Below are positions 25,001 to 40,000 of a stretch of 64,000 bases of DNA, piece after piece. A program made the translations under genes and the position numbers. Numbering within the stretch: position 1 is the first letter of the stretch; each line of letters opens with the position of its first letter. The notes beneath the pieces are model-generated. The model searched no databases. It had not been told where the DNA came from and saw only the letters and a program-made list of their open reading frames with translations. The stretch comes from Atrichornis clamosus (Eukaryota; Chordata; Aves; Passeriformes; Menuridae): contig WBMZ01003465.1 of NCBI GenBank assembly GCA_013400975.1, positions 1 through 64,000 of the forward strand, read 5' to 3'.

Positions 25001-28000
25001 TTCAAGATATCAGGATGAAAGATACAGCTCCAAATGCTTTGACAGTTAACCCTTGATATGGCCATTCAGCTCTATGAAGTCTTATTTTCCTAGTCTGTAG
25101 TGTAAATGTGACTGGGAAGTGCTTTAAAGTGCCCTGGTACTCTCTGGTAGATGTGAACTTGCTAACTGTTTCCATTTCTCTGAGCACTGGGGCATGACAA
25201 AATAATGCTAACATCCTAAGTAATTTCTTAAGAACATAAACAGTAATTCCTAGAACCATTATTTTAAAAGCAGTTTAATAGGGAAGAACCAATGTATTTT
25301 GTAGTCCAAACTGATTTGGTTGAGAAAAGAAAATGGATATGTTTTGGGATGAAACACGCTATAAATCCAATCGAAATGCTGAGTAGAGCTAACAGATTAT
25401 AAATAAGCCATAACAATCATTACTTCATTTCAGTTAAAAGACTGTTAGCTCTCATGTAACAGGAAGCAGTCAACAGAAACCTGTAATAGTTTATATTTAC
25501 CTGACATTTAATACATTGAGCCGTAATTATTTTTTTTTCACAAGCTTACCTTTACAATTATTTTTTGTAAATCTGTTTTGAGACTGCAGGACTAGAATGA
25601 TTACTGTAAGGAACACCTCTCCTTCTAAAGAAAGGGTACTTCCTTGTTCTACTATCAGTGCAAGTTTAGTTTGGAAAGCAACAAGTGTTTTCATCCTCAC
25701 TTCCACAAAGCCATTTAGTGCTCTGGGTATGTCATTCTGGGTTAGGCAGCATCGGTTGTGACGGGCACTGATTAAAGTGAATCTAAGTGTATCTAGCAAT
25801 TCCTCTCTTGTTCCTCTGGCAAAAGCCTTGTTCCTCTTGTGTGCTTCCCAGTCAGGTTCATTACTTCTGTGAAAGGTATAGAGAAGTCTGGGGTTCTTCA
25901 AAAAGCTGGTGGCATGAAAGTGAGACACTGTTCAAAAGATACGGCAGTGATGTGCAGCCACCCAGCTCATTCACTATTGCAGTTCTTCTGTTTGACTTAC
26001 ATTCCATACGCTTAGGTACATTCTTTCATCTCGTGATTGCGGGGCCAAGTTTCACCTTTAAGCTGCATAGTTCAAAGTCATCAAACCCACACGTTCCTGA
26101 TGACTGTGACACCACAGTCGTATGCATATACACATTTGAAAGAGTATTTTCGGGAACTACAAAGGCAGAAGAAGCTGAACATGCTCACTGGTACTTCACA
26201 CCACCCAAGCGCACACACTTCCAAACGAGATTTCTGTTACAATGCCCCATACTTACTGCACAGCCATCATACTGGTCTCCATCGTGGAGTCCATTCTCCC
26301 TTCAGCCCCAAAGTCAGAAACCAATCTGTCTGTGTCAGTGGGAACATCAGCTGCACAGGCTCCACAAGCTTCTGACGCTGCTGCCGAGTAGGATGATGGA
26401 GAAAAATTACTGCTTCTCAGTTTATTAACTTCTTCTTCAAGCTTCTTCTTCTCTTCAAGTAAGCGAGCTCGATCTTCAGAAAGTGTTTCAATCAAATCTA
26501 TGACACAAATAAACAGATTATTTTAATAACAGCAGCACTAAGATTAAAACCAATCTGTAGTGAATGGAATAGTCCTATTAGAAAAGATTAGTACTTCTTC
26601 AGAATTTGCTTACCCTTATCTTTTTCTTGCTGCTGTGTAAGTACTTTTAATTTGTCACTAAGATCATTAATTATGTTTTCTTTTTTCATTTTCTCTCTTG
26701 CCAAAACAGTGTTAAAGTTGGTCTGAAAACAGAAAGGCAGTTTTACTGAAATAAGACATGTACTGCATAAATGTAATGCAAAATAGTACAAAAGACAGCA
26801 TGCATTTCAGTTTTCTAAATTATAATTAAACAAGGAATTAAAATTTGTTTACTTATTGCTTTGGTAAAGAGATGGAATGTCTATATATTTCATTTTGATG
26901 TTTCTCTGTAAATTTTTTAAAATTAATTTTATTTTTAACCCTCTTGTTGCCCCAAGCCCAATATACACATGTAGTACAATAATAAAGAAATCACTAAAAA
27001 AAATTTTAAGTTGCTGGTTTTTCTTTAAATATAATACTTAATGTTCCAGTTAATATATAGTGGTTGAGCATTTTATATTTAAAACGATTACTTTAAGGAT
27101 TAAAATTAGTAAGACAAAGCTGAACTGCATCAAGATATGTTACTATAAAAAAGAAAAATATCATTATCAATATACTATAAACTGAATTAAAAATACATTT
27201 CAAGTTTATGCATTAATTCCTCAGTGAACAATAATTAATGCAAAAGATCCACAGGAATCCTGGTTAACAGTTTGAATAACTGAACATAAAAAAAGAGCCA
27301 GCATAACCTTCAGAACCAGTCTGACATCTTTCTGCTTTTTCAATCCTTCTACTGACCATTATGACCCCAACCCTTTTACCCTTAGGGTACTGCTGAAGAG
27401 ACAGATAAAACCTACCAACAACCACCTATTAAAAGGATATTTTAAATTAATTTCGCTTTTTCTGTGAATTCTAAGACTCTCTTGATCTATGTCTGTCAAC
27501 TCTCAGTCTTAAAATGCGAACTGTTTGGCAGACTACACACCTTACACAGGGCACAGCTGCCTTTGGTGTATGTCTGCATAACAAAACTATCACACGACAA
27601 GTATAAGCAACAGCTCTAAGAAAACTTCACAGAGGAAAGAAAATAAACAACAAAAGACAAAGGCAGGGTTAAATACCCAGAATATTCAGCAATCAGCAGA
27701 GCCAGTGTAGTAAAATCTCAGCACTGAGTCATACACTGCTTTTCTGAGTTTGGGGTATTTGTTTGTTTTGGTTGCAGTTTTTTTGAGGGGATTTTGTTTG
27801 CTTGTTTGTTGTTTTAATAAAAAGTTCCAGCTTTCCCTGGAATTTGCTGTCAATGCCTCAGAACCTTCCCTTCCATGCTTTGCTGCAAAAATGAAGAATA
27901 CTATTAGATAATGAGGAAAATGGATTACTAAGGAATACTGTGATGAAAAAAATAAATCTAATGATTACCAGCGTAGGAAAAAATACCTATTAGACTTACT

Positions 28001-31000
28001 ATGTAAGGCTCACTTCAATATTAATGCTTGCAGTCCAGTAATTTCAATAATACTCCTTTCTTTATAGCCATCTGCAATTTTGTGTTCTCTGCACCAAGTG
28101 ATTCATAGCATTCATTCATCAAGCTGGCTGATCACTACCCCGACTCTTTGTCCTTATTTGATCCTACCATATCTACAGCAAGGAGAAGTGCTTAAAAAGA
28201 ACATCCTTTCTCACTGTTTAAATGCAACAAAGCTGTAGATAATAGCTGTTACTAACAGATTTAATTTAAGAATTTAAGACTCATCTACAGAAACTGAGAG
28301 ACTCAAGATGTTTTGCAAGGAAAAAAATGTGTGGATACACATATATATTATTAATCCAGTACAATACAATTTCAAATCAAGATGTGAAGTACATAGTGTT
28401 GTTAAGTTTACTACGTAAAATGCAACATACATATTTTGTTTGAATCTCAAAAAGCAACATATTTTGGCTTTGAACCTCAAACACCACCTGTCCAGGCTAA
28501 TAAAATTTAAAATCCAGTAAACATCCAAATCAATTAGAATTTTAAATAATTAGAGTTGTCCACAAATTTTGAAATAACTGCTATCGTTCTGCAGTTAAAG
28601 AGAAGAACGAATAAAAATTCCAAGCAAAAGAAGTCACAAAAACTGAATCCGGATTGTCCAGTTCTCTTGTTACTGGTTTGACCTTTTGTTTTTGGGGGGG
28701 TGCTTGTTTTTTGTTTTCTTTGTTTGCTTTATTTGCTTGTTTTTAATGCTTAAATGTTGGATTCCATTAACCCATCATATCCTGGCTTCAAATAATCATG
28801 CAAATTTAGAAAATGGAAGTGTTACAGAGCAGAAGAGAAAACCCTACTCTAACTCCAAAACAGCAAAAGAAGACAATTGTTATAGGAGCAAAAGCAGTAA
28901 AAAAAAAAACAAAACAGTTTTACCTGCTGTTCTGCAGTGAGTGATGTTCTGATGTTCTGCATTTCTTCATTCTTTCTTTTCTCTTGTTCTTCAAGTTGCT
29001 CCAAGAACTTCATTTTTTCTTCCTGAAGCTTCTCCTGAAGTTCAGCAACTAAGGTTGATTCAGCAGATGATTCAGCAGGAGGACTTAAAAGAAAATGTTT
29101 AGGCTTTAAATTTGCAGCATATACCAAGTCCCACAATACATTAAATAAGCAAACATGCAAGAAAGTCAGAAGTTCATTTTGAAACATTATTTCTGAAATA
29201 TTTAATAAATATTGTATTACAATTAAACCATTACTAATCTTCAATTCTACTTTTTAATCATGAGAATCTCACCAATTCTTACTCTTGGGCATTCTATTCT
29301 TCTAGTGTAGTATGCTGGCTTTAACTTTGAAGCTTTGTTGAGGGGGGAGGCTTTTGTTTATACTTATTCTAACCTAACAGAAGGTGTGGAAAGAACAAAA
29401 AACAACTTTATGAAGATCCTTAGTATGCCAAATGCAAAGCCTTCAAAAAACTATCACGTAATTAAAATAATTCAGCAGTAAATCTGATGCTAAGGAATCC
29501 AGATGTGAAATTCAAAACTCTGGACTGCAGAATCTGGAAAACAGCAGTAATGATCATAAAGGAAGGAAAACATCAGGAGTCATGGAGCGGGAAGAATAAT
29601 GACCTCAAAGGTCAAGTATTTTACATAATTGAGGCAAAAACACTAACTACTCTTTTGTGTTTTTGTTTGAGTTATCAAGAACCACCACTGAAGGACTTTA
29701 GAAGAGAGAAATCCCTTTGTTGGGCAACATTTGTGAAAACTTGTATTACTTTAAATTTCTATTATTCTTCTGCACCAGAATCATATTTAAATCATGTTAA
29801 TATTAAAATTAATCATGTTTAAACCCAAAGCCTTTAGCTGCACTAAACCAAAGCAGGAGCCATCTGCCTCTCAGATGGGCTGTCTGGACTACTGACTGTT
29901 TGCAAATGACAGTCAAGTAAAGGGTATTGTTATTCTGCAAAGGTAGCACATTACCAGTTTTTATACCTCGTCACTGTATCAGGCACTAGGTTCACACATT
30001 TAATCTGCAAAGGTCTTGACAACTACAGAAATAGTGACAATGATGAACTTTTTAGTTGTTTTCAAGATACCAAAAGCACATATCTTCAGATTGAGGTTTC
30101 TTTGCAAGTGAACACTGCACTACTCTAAAATGACAAAGGATGTTCTTAACAATACTGCTACTGTTCTACCACATGGGCATATACTGAATACACTATTATG
30201 CAGTAGCTAAGCACTCATAAAACCCGTAAGAAGCTTTAAATAAAAGAGCTCTGAAAGCCAACTGAAGTTCTCAGAGTGGCTAAATAACCTTTGACATTCC
30301 AGAAGTCAGAAGTAAAACAAACAGAGAAAAAAGACAAAGTCATGACATACTCAGGCAAATCTTTTTTTGTGCCACGGAGAAAACATTTTTGTGCTTGATG
30401 CAATTTCAATTTATTTCTTAATGAAGCCTAGCTAAGAGAGACAGAGCACATGCTCTATGGAGAAGCTTGACTACTGATGGTGGCCTGACAGAAGTGGCTG
30501 GACAATACCATGACCAGAAGATAAGATAGTAATTCTGTTTTCAAAGTGGTCAGGATTCTTATTCTACTTTTAACATTCTTCACAATATTTTAAATCTTTA
30601 ACTAACCAGCAAACTGCTTAACAGCAAAAGTCATTAAAGAAATTGTTGTTTTCAGTTGGCTAGTAGGCATACTGTAGAAAGACTAAATAGGAGTTACAAA
30701 TGCCTTGCAGTTTTACTATCTTTCCTAATCAAAAAGACTTGATTTTCAGACACACCAAACCATATTAATTTCTATACCATGGTAATGCATGGGTCACAAT
30801 TGTCACCTCCTGAAATTTTTGTTAATTTTCATGGAAGTTCAAAAATGGTTTCAACCATTACAAGTTAACTGCTAAACAATGAGTAATGGTAACAACTCGG
30901 CTCGAGTTACTGACATAGCTTGGGTTTTAGGAACTCAAAAATCAAACTCAACAGTGACTTTGAAATGTTAGGACAGATTTACTTAACATATATGCCCTCT

Positions 31001-34000
31001 GGAGATAAAATCTTGATTCCTAGAGAAAAAAACTAACAGCAGAATAAAAGCATAAAACGAACCTTAGGAGGTAACACATATTTCAATGTCACACTAAGAA
31101 TTAAATTACTTGACAGAACTTGTAACAAACTAACTGCACTTCTTTAGATTGAAGCAGATAATATTTCTTTGAAATACATTATTATCTGTTTTATCCAGCT
31201 TGGATAAGAATACACACAGCTGTGCTCAGAAGTTCAAATTTAAGTGTAGGTGGATTTTTAAAAAGTCTGATGACACAGCTACATCTTTTTCCTGTTGAGT
31301 CAAGTTCTTCAAATTTCTACAGTGCATTAATACACAGCAAAGGGAAAGAACACAGAAGTTATCATCACTTTTCTTCGCATTTCACCATGTTTCATTAAGA
31401 GAGTATTTTCAACATTTAAGAAGGGCTGTTCTTAAGAGTCATTATATCCCAATCTTAATTCAAAGAAGGCAGTATTATCCTGATACATTTTTTAATACAC
31501 TGACATGCAAACAAAGACACTAACACAAAATCATTTACTGATGGATTTGTTTGCATGTGAAAAGCCTAAGGTAGCAGACATTTCAAGTGAAGCAGACATT
31601 CCCCTTTGCCTTGCACTGTGCTGTTGGACTTGGTATGACCTCCTCTCTCCTACCTTTTTTTTTTAACATCACTTTGATATTCAAAAGTTAAAAGCTAAGT
31701 CTGTACTCATGTTTTGCAGTATTTTTCTGGCTTTTTTGCCCACTCTGTCCATTTTATTGATCTTTTCCCACTTCACATACTTGATATATCCTAATACTTA
31801 GGAAAAAAATGCTCAATTAAGGTATTTTACAAACACAATCTATCTGCTGCTTTGATTCACCCTAGAAGAACCTAAATGCCAAATTCTAGCATTAAAAAAA
31901 AATAAAATTGTTCCTAAGCATTAGTCATATTGAAAAATTCTACTATTTCCATTCTGTAACAATAATCTAGGCTGCTGGCAGACATTATAAACTAATAAGT
32001 AGATAAGATATGAGAAGTCACAAAAAAGTAACTCTATGCATTCTTGGCAAGGGAAAAATATATCTTTCTTTTTAAATGAAAAATCTCTGTAGAAATTAAC
32101 AAAGAAAAACCAATGACACTAGGATGTTCCTTGAGATTATATTGCAAAAGTCAATGGAAGTCCATATGGCCACGGCATAGTTCTCAGTCAATCCTATATA
32201 AATTCCCACACAATTTTTTTCATGCCACCATTATCACCAACCTGGTGTACAGTTAGCCAATAAAGAAAGTTACCAGCTTAACCTAAAAGCTAAGCACTGC
32301 ATGCCCTCACAGTGCTAACAACAGAGCAAGGATGGGAAAGGAGACAGAGGCTGAGACCATCAAAATCGGAATTTCAAGTAACTTGCTATTGTGGAAACAC
32401 TCCTTCAACCTAACATTAAAAGACTGAAATATAAAACCTTCATTGCTGTCTGGAAATAGTATTATATAAGATGTTTTACAATCTTTGAGATTAACTACAG
32501 ACACTATAACATCACCACCTATAAAATGGAAGTAACTTGAAACATGAATATGGAAACCAATACAGATAAATGCTATCACAAAATACAGAGAAATTTTACT
32601 TATTGTATAGTGTGTCATGAATGTACCATATTGATTACTTTAAAATACTAGGAAAACACAGTAACTTAGTTCTTACAGTACCTCCGATTGACTTGCATCT
32701 CAAGTTGCTGTATTTTTTCCAAAAGCCCTTTTTCAGCAGCTTCCCTCTGCAATTCAAACTCTTTACAAGCAGTTTGTACTGCATCCTCTTTTTCACAATT
32801 GAGCTTCTGAATGAGCAACTGCCTGTCTTGTTCTTGGTTAGATACTAACAGTTCTTTCTCTTCCTTTAGCTTATGGATAATAGCTTCATATTTTTCCTGC
32901 TGCTCACAGAGAGACAATTTTTCTGTTTTTTCCTTTTCTAGGGCACTTGCTTCCAACTCTAACTTACTTTGTAGTTCTGTTATTTGCTCTGAAAGTCTTT
33001 TTTCTGCCTCAACAGTTTTTTGATGAAGAAGAGTTACTTTGTTTAATTCAGTTCTAAGCAAATTTGATTCTTCTTCATATCTATCTACTAGCTCAGAAAT
33101 ACACTGATCTTTTTCAATTGTCATCAGAGTCCTTAGTTCTGATAAGCCCACTTGGTATTCATCACTGCTAATTTGGATTTTATTGTTTAATTTATCTATC
33201 TCCTTTTTTAAGCTTTCAGTTTCCTTATCAATCTGAGATCTTAAAGTCTCTTGTTGCTGGTTTCTGCTTTCTTCCAAAAGAAGCTTCATTTCATCAGTTT
33301 CTGCCTCTTTCAGGGCAAGTTCAACTTCTAATTTGCACCTCAAATCAGACAGATCTGAAACCTTGAGTTGTAACTCTTCTACTTGTTGTTGTTTCTCTTG
33401 CATAACTACCTCATGAGATTCCTGCATTTGTTCAAGTCTATGCTGGTTGTCTTTTTTTAATTTATCCAAACAGTCCTTGTGCTCAGCTAGGACCTTCTCA
33501 AATTCCTGTAAATGCCTGGCCTGTAGGTTGCTTTCCAGTTCTTTCAAATGGCTTTGCTCTAAACTCTCAAGTTCTGCCCTCAGGAGTTGTAGTTTTTCGT
33601 TGTTTTCAACATGAAGTTTTTTCAAATCTTCGAGTACTATTTCACGTGACTGCCTCAGTTCTTTAATTTCAGAACTTTGTGTCTCCATTTGGCATTCTAA
33701 TTCAAGTAATTTCTGGTCTTTTTCATTCTGAAGGCAAACTACAGCTTCTTTCTCATTTTTTACAATTGCGAATTCATCATTCTTATTCTGAAGAACTTCC
33801 TCAAGGCCTAGTAAGTCACCTTTTAACTTTTTAATCTTCTTTTTATTTTCTTCACCATCCTCCAATAACTTACTAATTTTAGTTTCATATTCACTTTTCA
33901 AAGACTGTAATTCATTTTGATGTTTATCATTTAGTGTTTTTTCAAGTGAAAATTTTACCTTCTCAATTGTATTTACTATTTCTAAGGAAGTACATTTTAA

Positions 34001-37000
34001 AGAATTAGAAAAGTCACACTGTTCTCTTTGTACAAGTGTTCTAAAATGGCAAAGATCTTCTTTTATACCTCTTAAATGTACCTTTGAGTCTTGAGCAATA
34101 ACCCTACACTTCTCCACACAAACATTGAGAGAAGCATTTTCTACTGAAACATCCTTTGCACAAGAACTTGTATCCTGCATACGTCTACTGTCTATTGCAT
34201 TGATAACTGAAGAATAAAGAGACTCCACCATCATTTCTGGGCTTTGCGGGTCACTTATTACATTAGGAGACACTGGATTTTCTTCTATTACAAATTCATT
34301 TACTGCTGACATAAAGTCAGATTCTGGACTTTCTGCTAATGAATCCAAGTCTAATGATCCTTGCTTAAGAGCTTGCTCCAAGTTCGGATGGGCAATAGTT
34401 TCAAAATCAAATGTATGAGCATCAATGCTGTCTGGAGACAATTCTTCTAATGGAGCTGGGGGACACACAGGAGGACACAGGGGACCCTGAAGACTGAGTG
34501 ATGGAGGAGTTCTTGAAGAGGTAGAAATTGTGGTTCCTGTAGCACTTTCCATCCTTGGTGTGGTAGCAGATTGTGGCGATGCTTGACTATTGGAGGCCTG
34601 CAAGTTACAAAATAAAAAATAAACACTTAAAGTGATAAGCAAAACTGTTAATATTAAAAATCAATTAAAAATTACCAGGCAAAACAAGAACTTAAAAATT
34701 GCCTTCATTTTTCGTAACAGTCCAAAATATACTACTAAAACTTAAGAAAAAATTGCAGAAATTCAGGGAGATTTTCCATTAAGTTTCAGAAAAGCATCAT
34801 TTGTAAACACATAGGTACTAAACCTTCATCTAGCCAAAAGTTCTACATACATCATACCCAACTGTATCTTACCAGTCAGACAGAGGCTTTGCTTTCTATC
34901 AACCTACTTGTTTCAGTTTCCCTAGTAATTTTATTACTAAAATATTTTTATTCTACTATTGCCAGTATTGTTATTAAAAGAGCATTCTAAACAAGTCATT
35001 TTTAGAACACCCAACTAAAGTCTACAAAAAGCTTTACTATAACAAAACTGTTGTCTACTAACATATCAAGAACATGTATGAATTGTTGTACATGTGAATG
35101 TAGAACTAATCCAGTATAATGAAGAGCATTCTAATTCTAATTAAAAGCAACATTCTGCCTTTTCAGAATACAAGACATCACAGCCAGAGTGGATTTTTTC
35201 CCCCCTTCATGCACTCCCAATTTTTGTCACTTTGCCTCTAGACCCTGGATACCAACGAAACTGATTTTGTAGCACCAGATCCTTCAGTATTCAGCTGAAA
35301 AGTTAATGGTTAGAAGAACCACTCATAATAATCCAAGAGTAACAGCAGCTTGCAAAACAGTAAAAAGATCAGTTAAAACTTCTCCACCTTCATGGAATTG
35401 TCCCCGAGTAATTCTGATCAATTCTAGTTCTTCTGATTCTTAAAAGGCTAAAAACTTTCCTTCAAACTAATTTTCCAGTTGTAATTAGATAACATTTTGT
35501 ATCTCATTATCATCAGTTTTTGTTCAATACTACCAATTATAAACCAAGTTCTCAAGTTCCAGTGTATATGCTGCTCTAAAATGCATGTTTAAAGATCAAT
35601 CTTTGCTATGTCAAAGACATCATACATTTCTATATATTTCTGTTTTGCCACAGAATATATCTTTTAAGTGAATTCAGCTAAAGTTTGACTTATCACAGCA
35701 ATAATAGTTGTAACTCAGGCCAAGTTACATGGACTTCGGTGCACCTGCAATTCAGTAAAACACCATTCCGAAATGCTTTTAAAAAAAAAAAAAAATCAAC
35801 ATCAGCAGGACCTTAGAGACTGTGCACACAGCCTGTGTTCTGTGATTTTCAAGTTTTTTATTATGTGACAAAACTCCATTTATCTTACAGGACAATATAT
35901 CTAAAAGATTATACTACGGTTACAGATTTTCTTAACTTCACAATTTAATAGATTAAACATAATAAATTTAGTGCTTGCAAGCTTTTTTTTGACAGAGTAA
36001 ATGAAGTGAGTATTAAAGTCTTCTTCCTCTACCATCTTTACATCTACCAGAATTAGAACACAGAAATGATCAGCCTGTTGTCCTGTAGTATCTTATGCTA
36101 TTAACTATCAAATACAACAGGGAATATAAGAAGCCCTAGTGCCAGTAATACATCTGTAGATTCTTTAGACAAAATTATAAACCCTAAGCTTCAGAAAGTA
36201 CAGAGCATATCCCAGTGGGGTTGTGTGTTAGGGTACAAGCAGCATACAGCCTCAGTATCCACCAAGGATGCATTCCGGAAAAGGTTTGTAATAGAATGGA
36301 TAGTGAAGCAATTTTTCGTAAGAAAATTACAGTGAAACACACACAGTTAAAATACACAAGGCAAGTATCTGTGACACACAACTAAGGGGTATGCACAGCA
36401 TCATCAGGATCACAAACTGGAGGTTTTCTGAATGGATCAGTGTTCCGAAAGATCTCAGACACACTGGCTGTAACACCATAGCCCAACCACTACCCAGCTC
36501 TTCCATCCTTCATCATTAAGAACTTGTTTGATTTTATTCATCTAAGCTAACACCGCCTCCAGCTGATAATGCTGATGATCCTGCTTGTGCCTCTTTCCCA
36601 AACCATCGGCACTGCCTCCCTGCATTTAAAATTGTGTTTGGTGTTCTTTATTTAGTATGTTAGTTTTTGCAGAAGAAACTTCTGCCATCCATTGAATTCA
36701 GCTACTTGACTGGCAACAGTTTAGTGGAGCTTGGCAATCAATGGTCAGCGACAGAACTCCAAAAAACCCAGAAGAGACAGACATTGATCTGCTGCTGTAT
36801 AAATAGCCATTTTTTGTTTTCTCAATCTTTTACAAATGGTTCTTACCCCAAAAAGAGATCCTAGCCTCCTCTATGCCGTGCAAATGTTCTCTTAATGGAG
36901 ATGTAGTGTGATTAACAATTCTCAGCTGTGATTTAAGAAGAATCCATTTCCAGCCCAAACACTCATCTATTTAGCAAAGTTGCATTTACACCTCAGCTCC

Positions 37001-40000
37001 ATTAGCCTTTGCGTCTTTATGAATGTAAATCACACAATGATTTTGAAATCCATGGTAAAAAAACCTTATGATCATTACATACAAAATACTGTATTTATCA
37101 AAAATGAACAGGACATGAAAAAAAAATTAAGAAGAAATGTTCCTTTTTTAAAAAATTCTATTAGCACAGGTTTAAGCATTTCTCTTGGGTTTATACTTCA
37201 GCTTGTTGCTTATCTAAGAAAACTCAGAAAAACAAATGTTGAAGGATACTGTGTATGCTGACACATGCCTGGATTCAAAGCACGCTTTAAGTGACACACT
37301 TGTACCATTAATGAACCAGAGCTTTAACAGTAACAAAGACTAGCACCACAGATGTCAGTAAGCACATACCAAAAAAAAGCACTTCAAAGACTTTGAAAAT
37401 GGGAAGGTCCTACAGAAATCCACACGCAAAAGAAAGAAGGTATTTACTTTTGGCAACCCTACAGAATCATCCCAGAAGGTAAAGAGTAAGGATATAGCAT
37501 GAAGAAAAAAAAAATTGTTGCTCTGGGTAACAGTACTCTAAAGAACTTGGTTTCCTCATGACCTGGGGCTGTAACATACTACATGCCTCAGCAGTGGCTG
37601 CTGTGAGCTGGGTGTCTAGTGAGAGTACCACATTATTGCCTACTGAAGAGTTAAACCTCACATTTTGAGTAGCTGAAACTATCTGAAGACTTTGTTTACT
37701 GTTGCTGTTTCCCTGAGAAGCCTGTGACTGCCATCTAATCTGTTTACAATCTACAGGCAGCAATGTGTGCATGTGTCATACACTGACTTCTGTGATGATT
37801 AAGGAAGAAGATGCAAGAGTAAACAAGAAAAAATAGAGACAGAAAAGCAGAATTAATTTCCAAGTTCTCAGGTACAGCAGGATTACATGCCTTATTCTAG
37901 GTATGTTACTACAATAAACATAGTCAGGGAATGGGGCAATGCTTAGAAAGATTACAAACAGCGTTTGAATTTCCAACTCAACTAGAACAAATGGTAGATT
38001 CATAACCTGATTTGAAAAGACAGCTTCTCTTACAAAACAAACTTTTAATACCAAAGGATTGCATATGTTGATCACCTACTAAGCACCGAGAACACACCTT
38101 AATCATATTATCCAACTTCTACAAGCACCTTAACTTTCTCCTGGACATCTTTAACCCAATCACTGATCTGCCTAAACTTCGTATTATGGAAATAAGATGG
38201 CACAACATCATCTTTGATGTGAAGCTATTAAATTACACAGAATAAGCAGAAAGTTTTAAAAAATTAGAACAGATTTCAAAGTAGTAATAAATTAAAACAA
38301 ATATCCACAACACTCTTTAACCACTCTGATATAATACTAAAATAAGAAATTATCGTCAATGTTCTATGAACCTGAAAGCTGAAATAGTTAAGAGGTATGG
38401 GGACACTTAAAAAGAAATGCTCCTAACACCCTCAAGTAAGGCATTTGATCTCCTCTGACTTGCTCTTTGCTCACTTGTCTGCAGTCACAACTTTTCTCTC
38501 CTGCCAAAATAAACTATTAAGAGACCAGTAGGATGAACTCCCACTTGACCAAGACAGAATTCCACTGCTGCACTACCAACAATCTAGGGAAACTATCCAA
38601 GTTCTAGTGGCTTCTGCTGCCTCTAGTATGGAAAGGGAGGCTGGGGTTGAATGTGTCTCCTTGGCAGAGTACAAGAGCAATTATCCGTACATTTATTGCC
38701 AACTATGCACCAAACTGGGACGGTATCTCAGTTCACCAAGAGAACATGTGGCTGAAGAGAGCTGTAGGCATTTTTGGAACAATTATTAAATGTTTGTTCA
38801 TCCTTCTAATCATTTACTGTGAATTCCCAGCAATACTAAGGATAACAAAAGGAATATTTTAAAAATTATTTCAGCAATTCTACACAAAAAAAGAATACAG
38901 GCAAAAGCAGCATAATTTAAAAAAATAATTCTATGTTATCTGTGGAACAAAGCAACACAGAGAAAGACCTAATGTCTTGCATTCAGTACTAACAAGGGAA
39001 GGAAAAAAATAAATCTGTCTTTGAGAAAAAAAAAAAAAAAAAAAAAATCTCTGACAAATCTATTTGCTTCAATTCCAAAAAAGAGTTCAAATGAATCACT
39101 GAAATTACAGAGAGATGGGCATTTTCAAGATGACATCATGAATGGCACAGCTCTGACTGTGCAATGCAATTTACTCTAAGGAAGGAGACAATTATCCAAA
39201 TCTGTCTAAGCACCTGACATTTCTGTGTGAGCAGAGAATCCAAGCTGGTCAAAATACAGCAAAAGAAAAGAGTGGGAAGAATATTCTCCTGATTTGGCAA
39301 ACATCTTTTTCTGTACAGCCAGATACTGATAAAAATTTCTCAGATAAGCAAGTCCGAACAAAGAAGGGCAAACCACAAAGACTTCAGAAAGTCAGGCATA
39401 TTTCCTGTTTATTTTTCTACTGTTATTATGTATATTTTGAATTAAAATTTAAATTTCATGTTCTTCTGACATTGCAAACATTAGTGAAAAATTAATTCAT
39501 CAGAACATCTGTCACTATCCTGTCACTGGTTTCTTATAAGATAAATTTCAGGATGCTCCATATTGGGGGTGAACCTCTCTATTTCAGAGCAAGGTCTGTT
39601 GGTAGGGCATGTTCAGAAAAATTCAAGATTTCACAGAATTTCACTTCCAGCCATTTCAATGGCTAATACAGTGTTCAGGCTCTAGTATTTTTATTCTTAA
39701 ATTGAAAAAAAATTTTCATAGAGAAAACAGCTAGGAGATTGCTTACATGACACACCTTTTCTCTATTACAGAACGAAAAGCTGCTCAGATATTTTACATA
39801 AATAAAAGATTTCCAATAAATCTCCTGTTCAAGGCCCACAGAAATAAAAAGATAGAGAACTTCATGTCACCAGGTTTAAGCAGGAAATTGCTGTTCAAAA
39901 TTAAACATGCCCATAACCTTAGCTGTTAGACAAGACGCTTCTAGTCAGCCAAGTACATACAAATATTTACATCACAGACAACAGCACAGCTCCCCCAAAA

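Larger units (their letters stand above)
26723..28923 (-). other. RB1CC1: RB1CC1 intron 16 (2.2 kb)
   Basis: This AT-rich intron carries two T/G-rich low-complexity tracts on the plus strand, at 27751-27816 and 28684-28745, listed separately. The ORF at 28274-28528 (minus) is not recognisable. Nothing else is supported. Confidence 0.75.

Noticed and set aside
32811..33023. 70-aa plus-strand ORF inside the giant exon
   Set aside because: It is the antisense shadow of the RB1CC1 coiled-coil coding sequence; its Ser/Phe/Cys-rich composition is what reversed Glu/Lys/Leu codons give.
34598..34642. In-frame extension upstream of exon 15 starting with Met
   Set aside because: The fifteen codons before the acceptor AACTTGCAG match no FIP200 sequence; they are intron read-through. 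The exon 14 to 15 junction gives the conserved reading.
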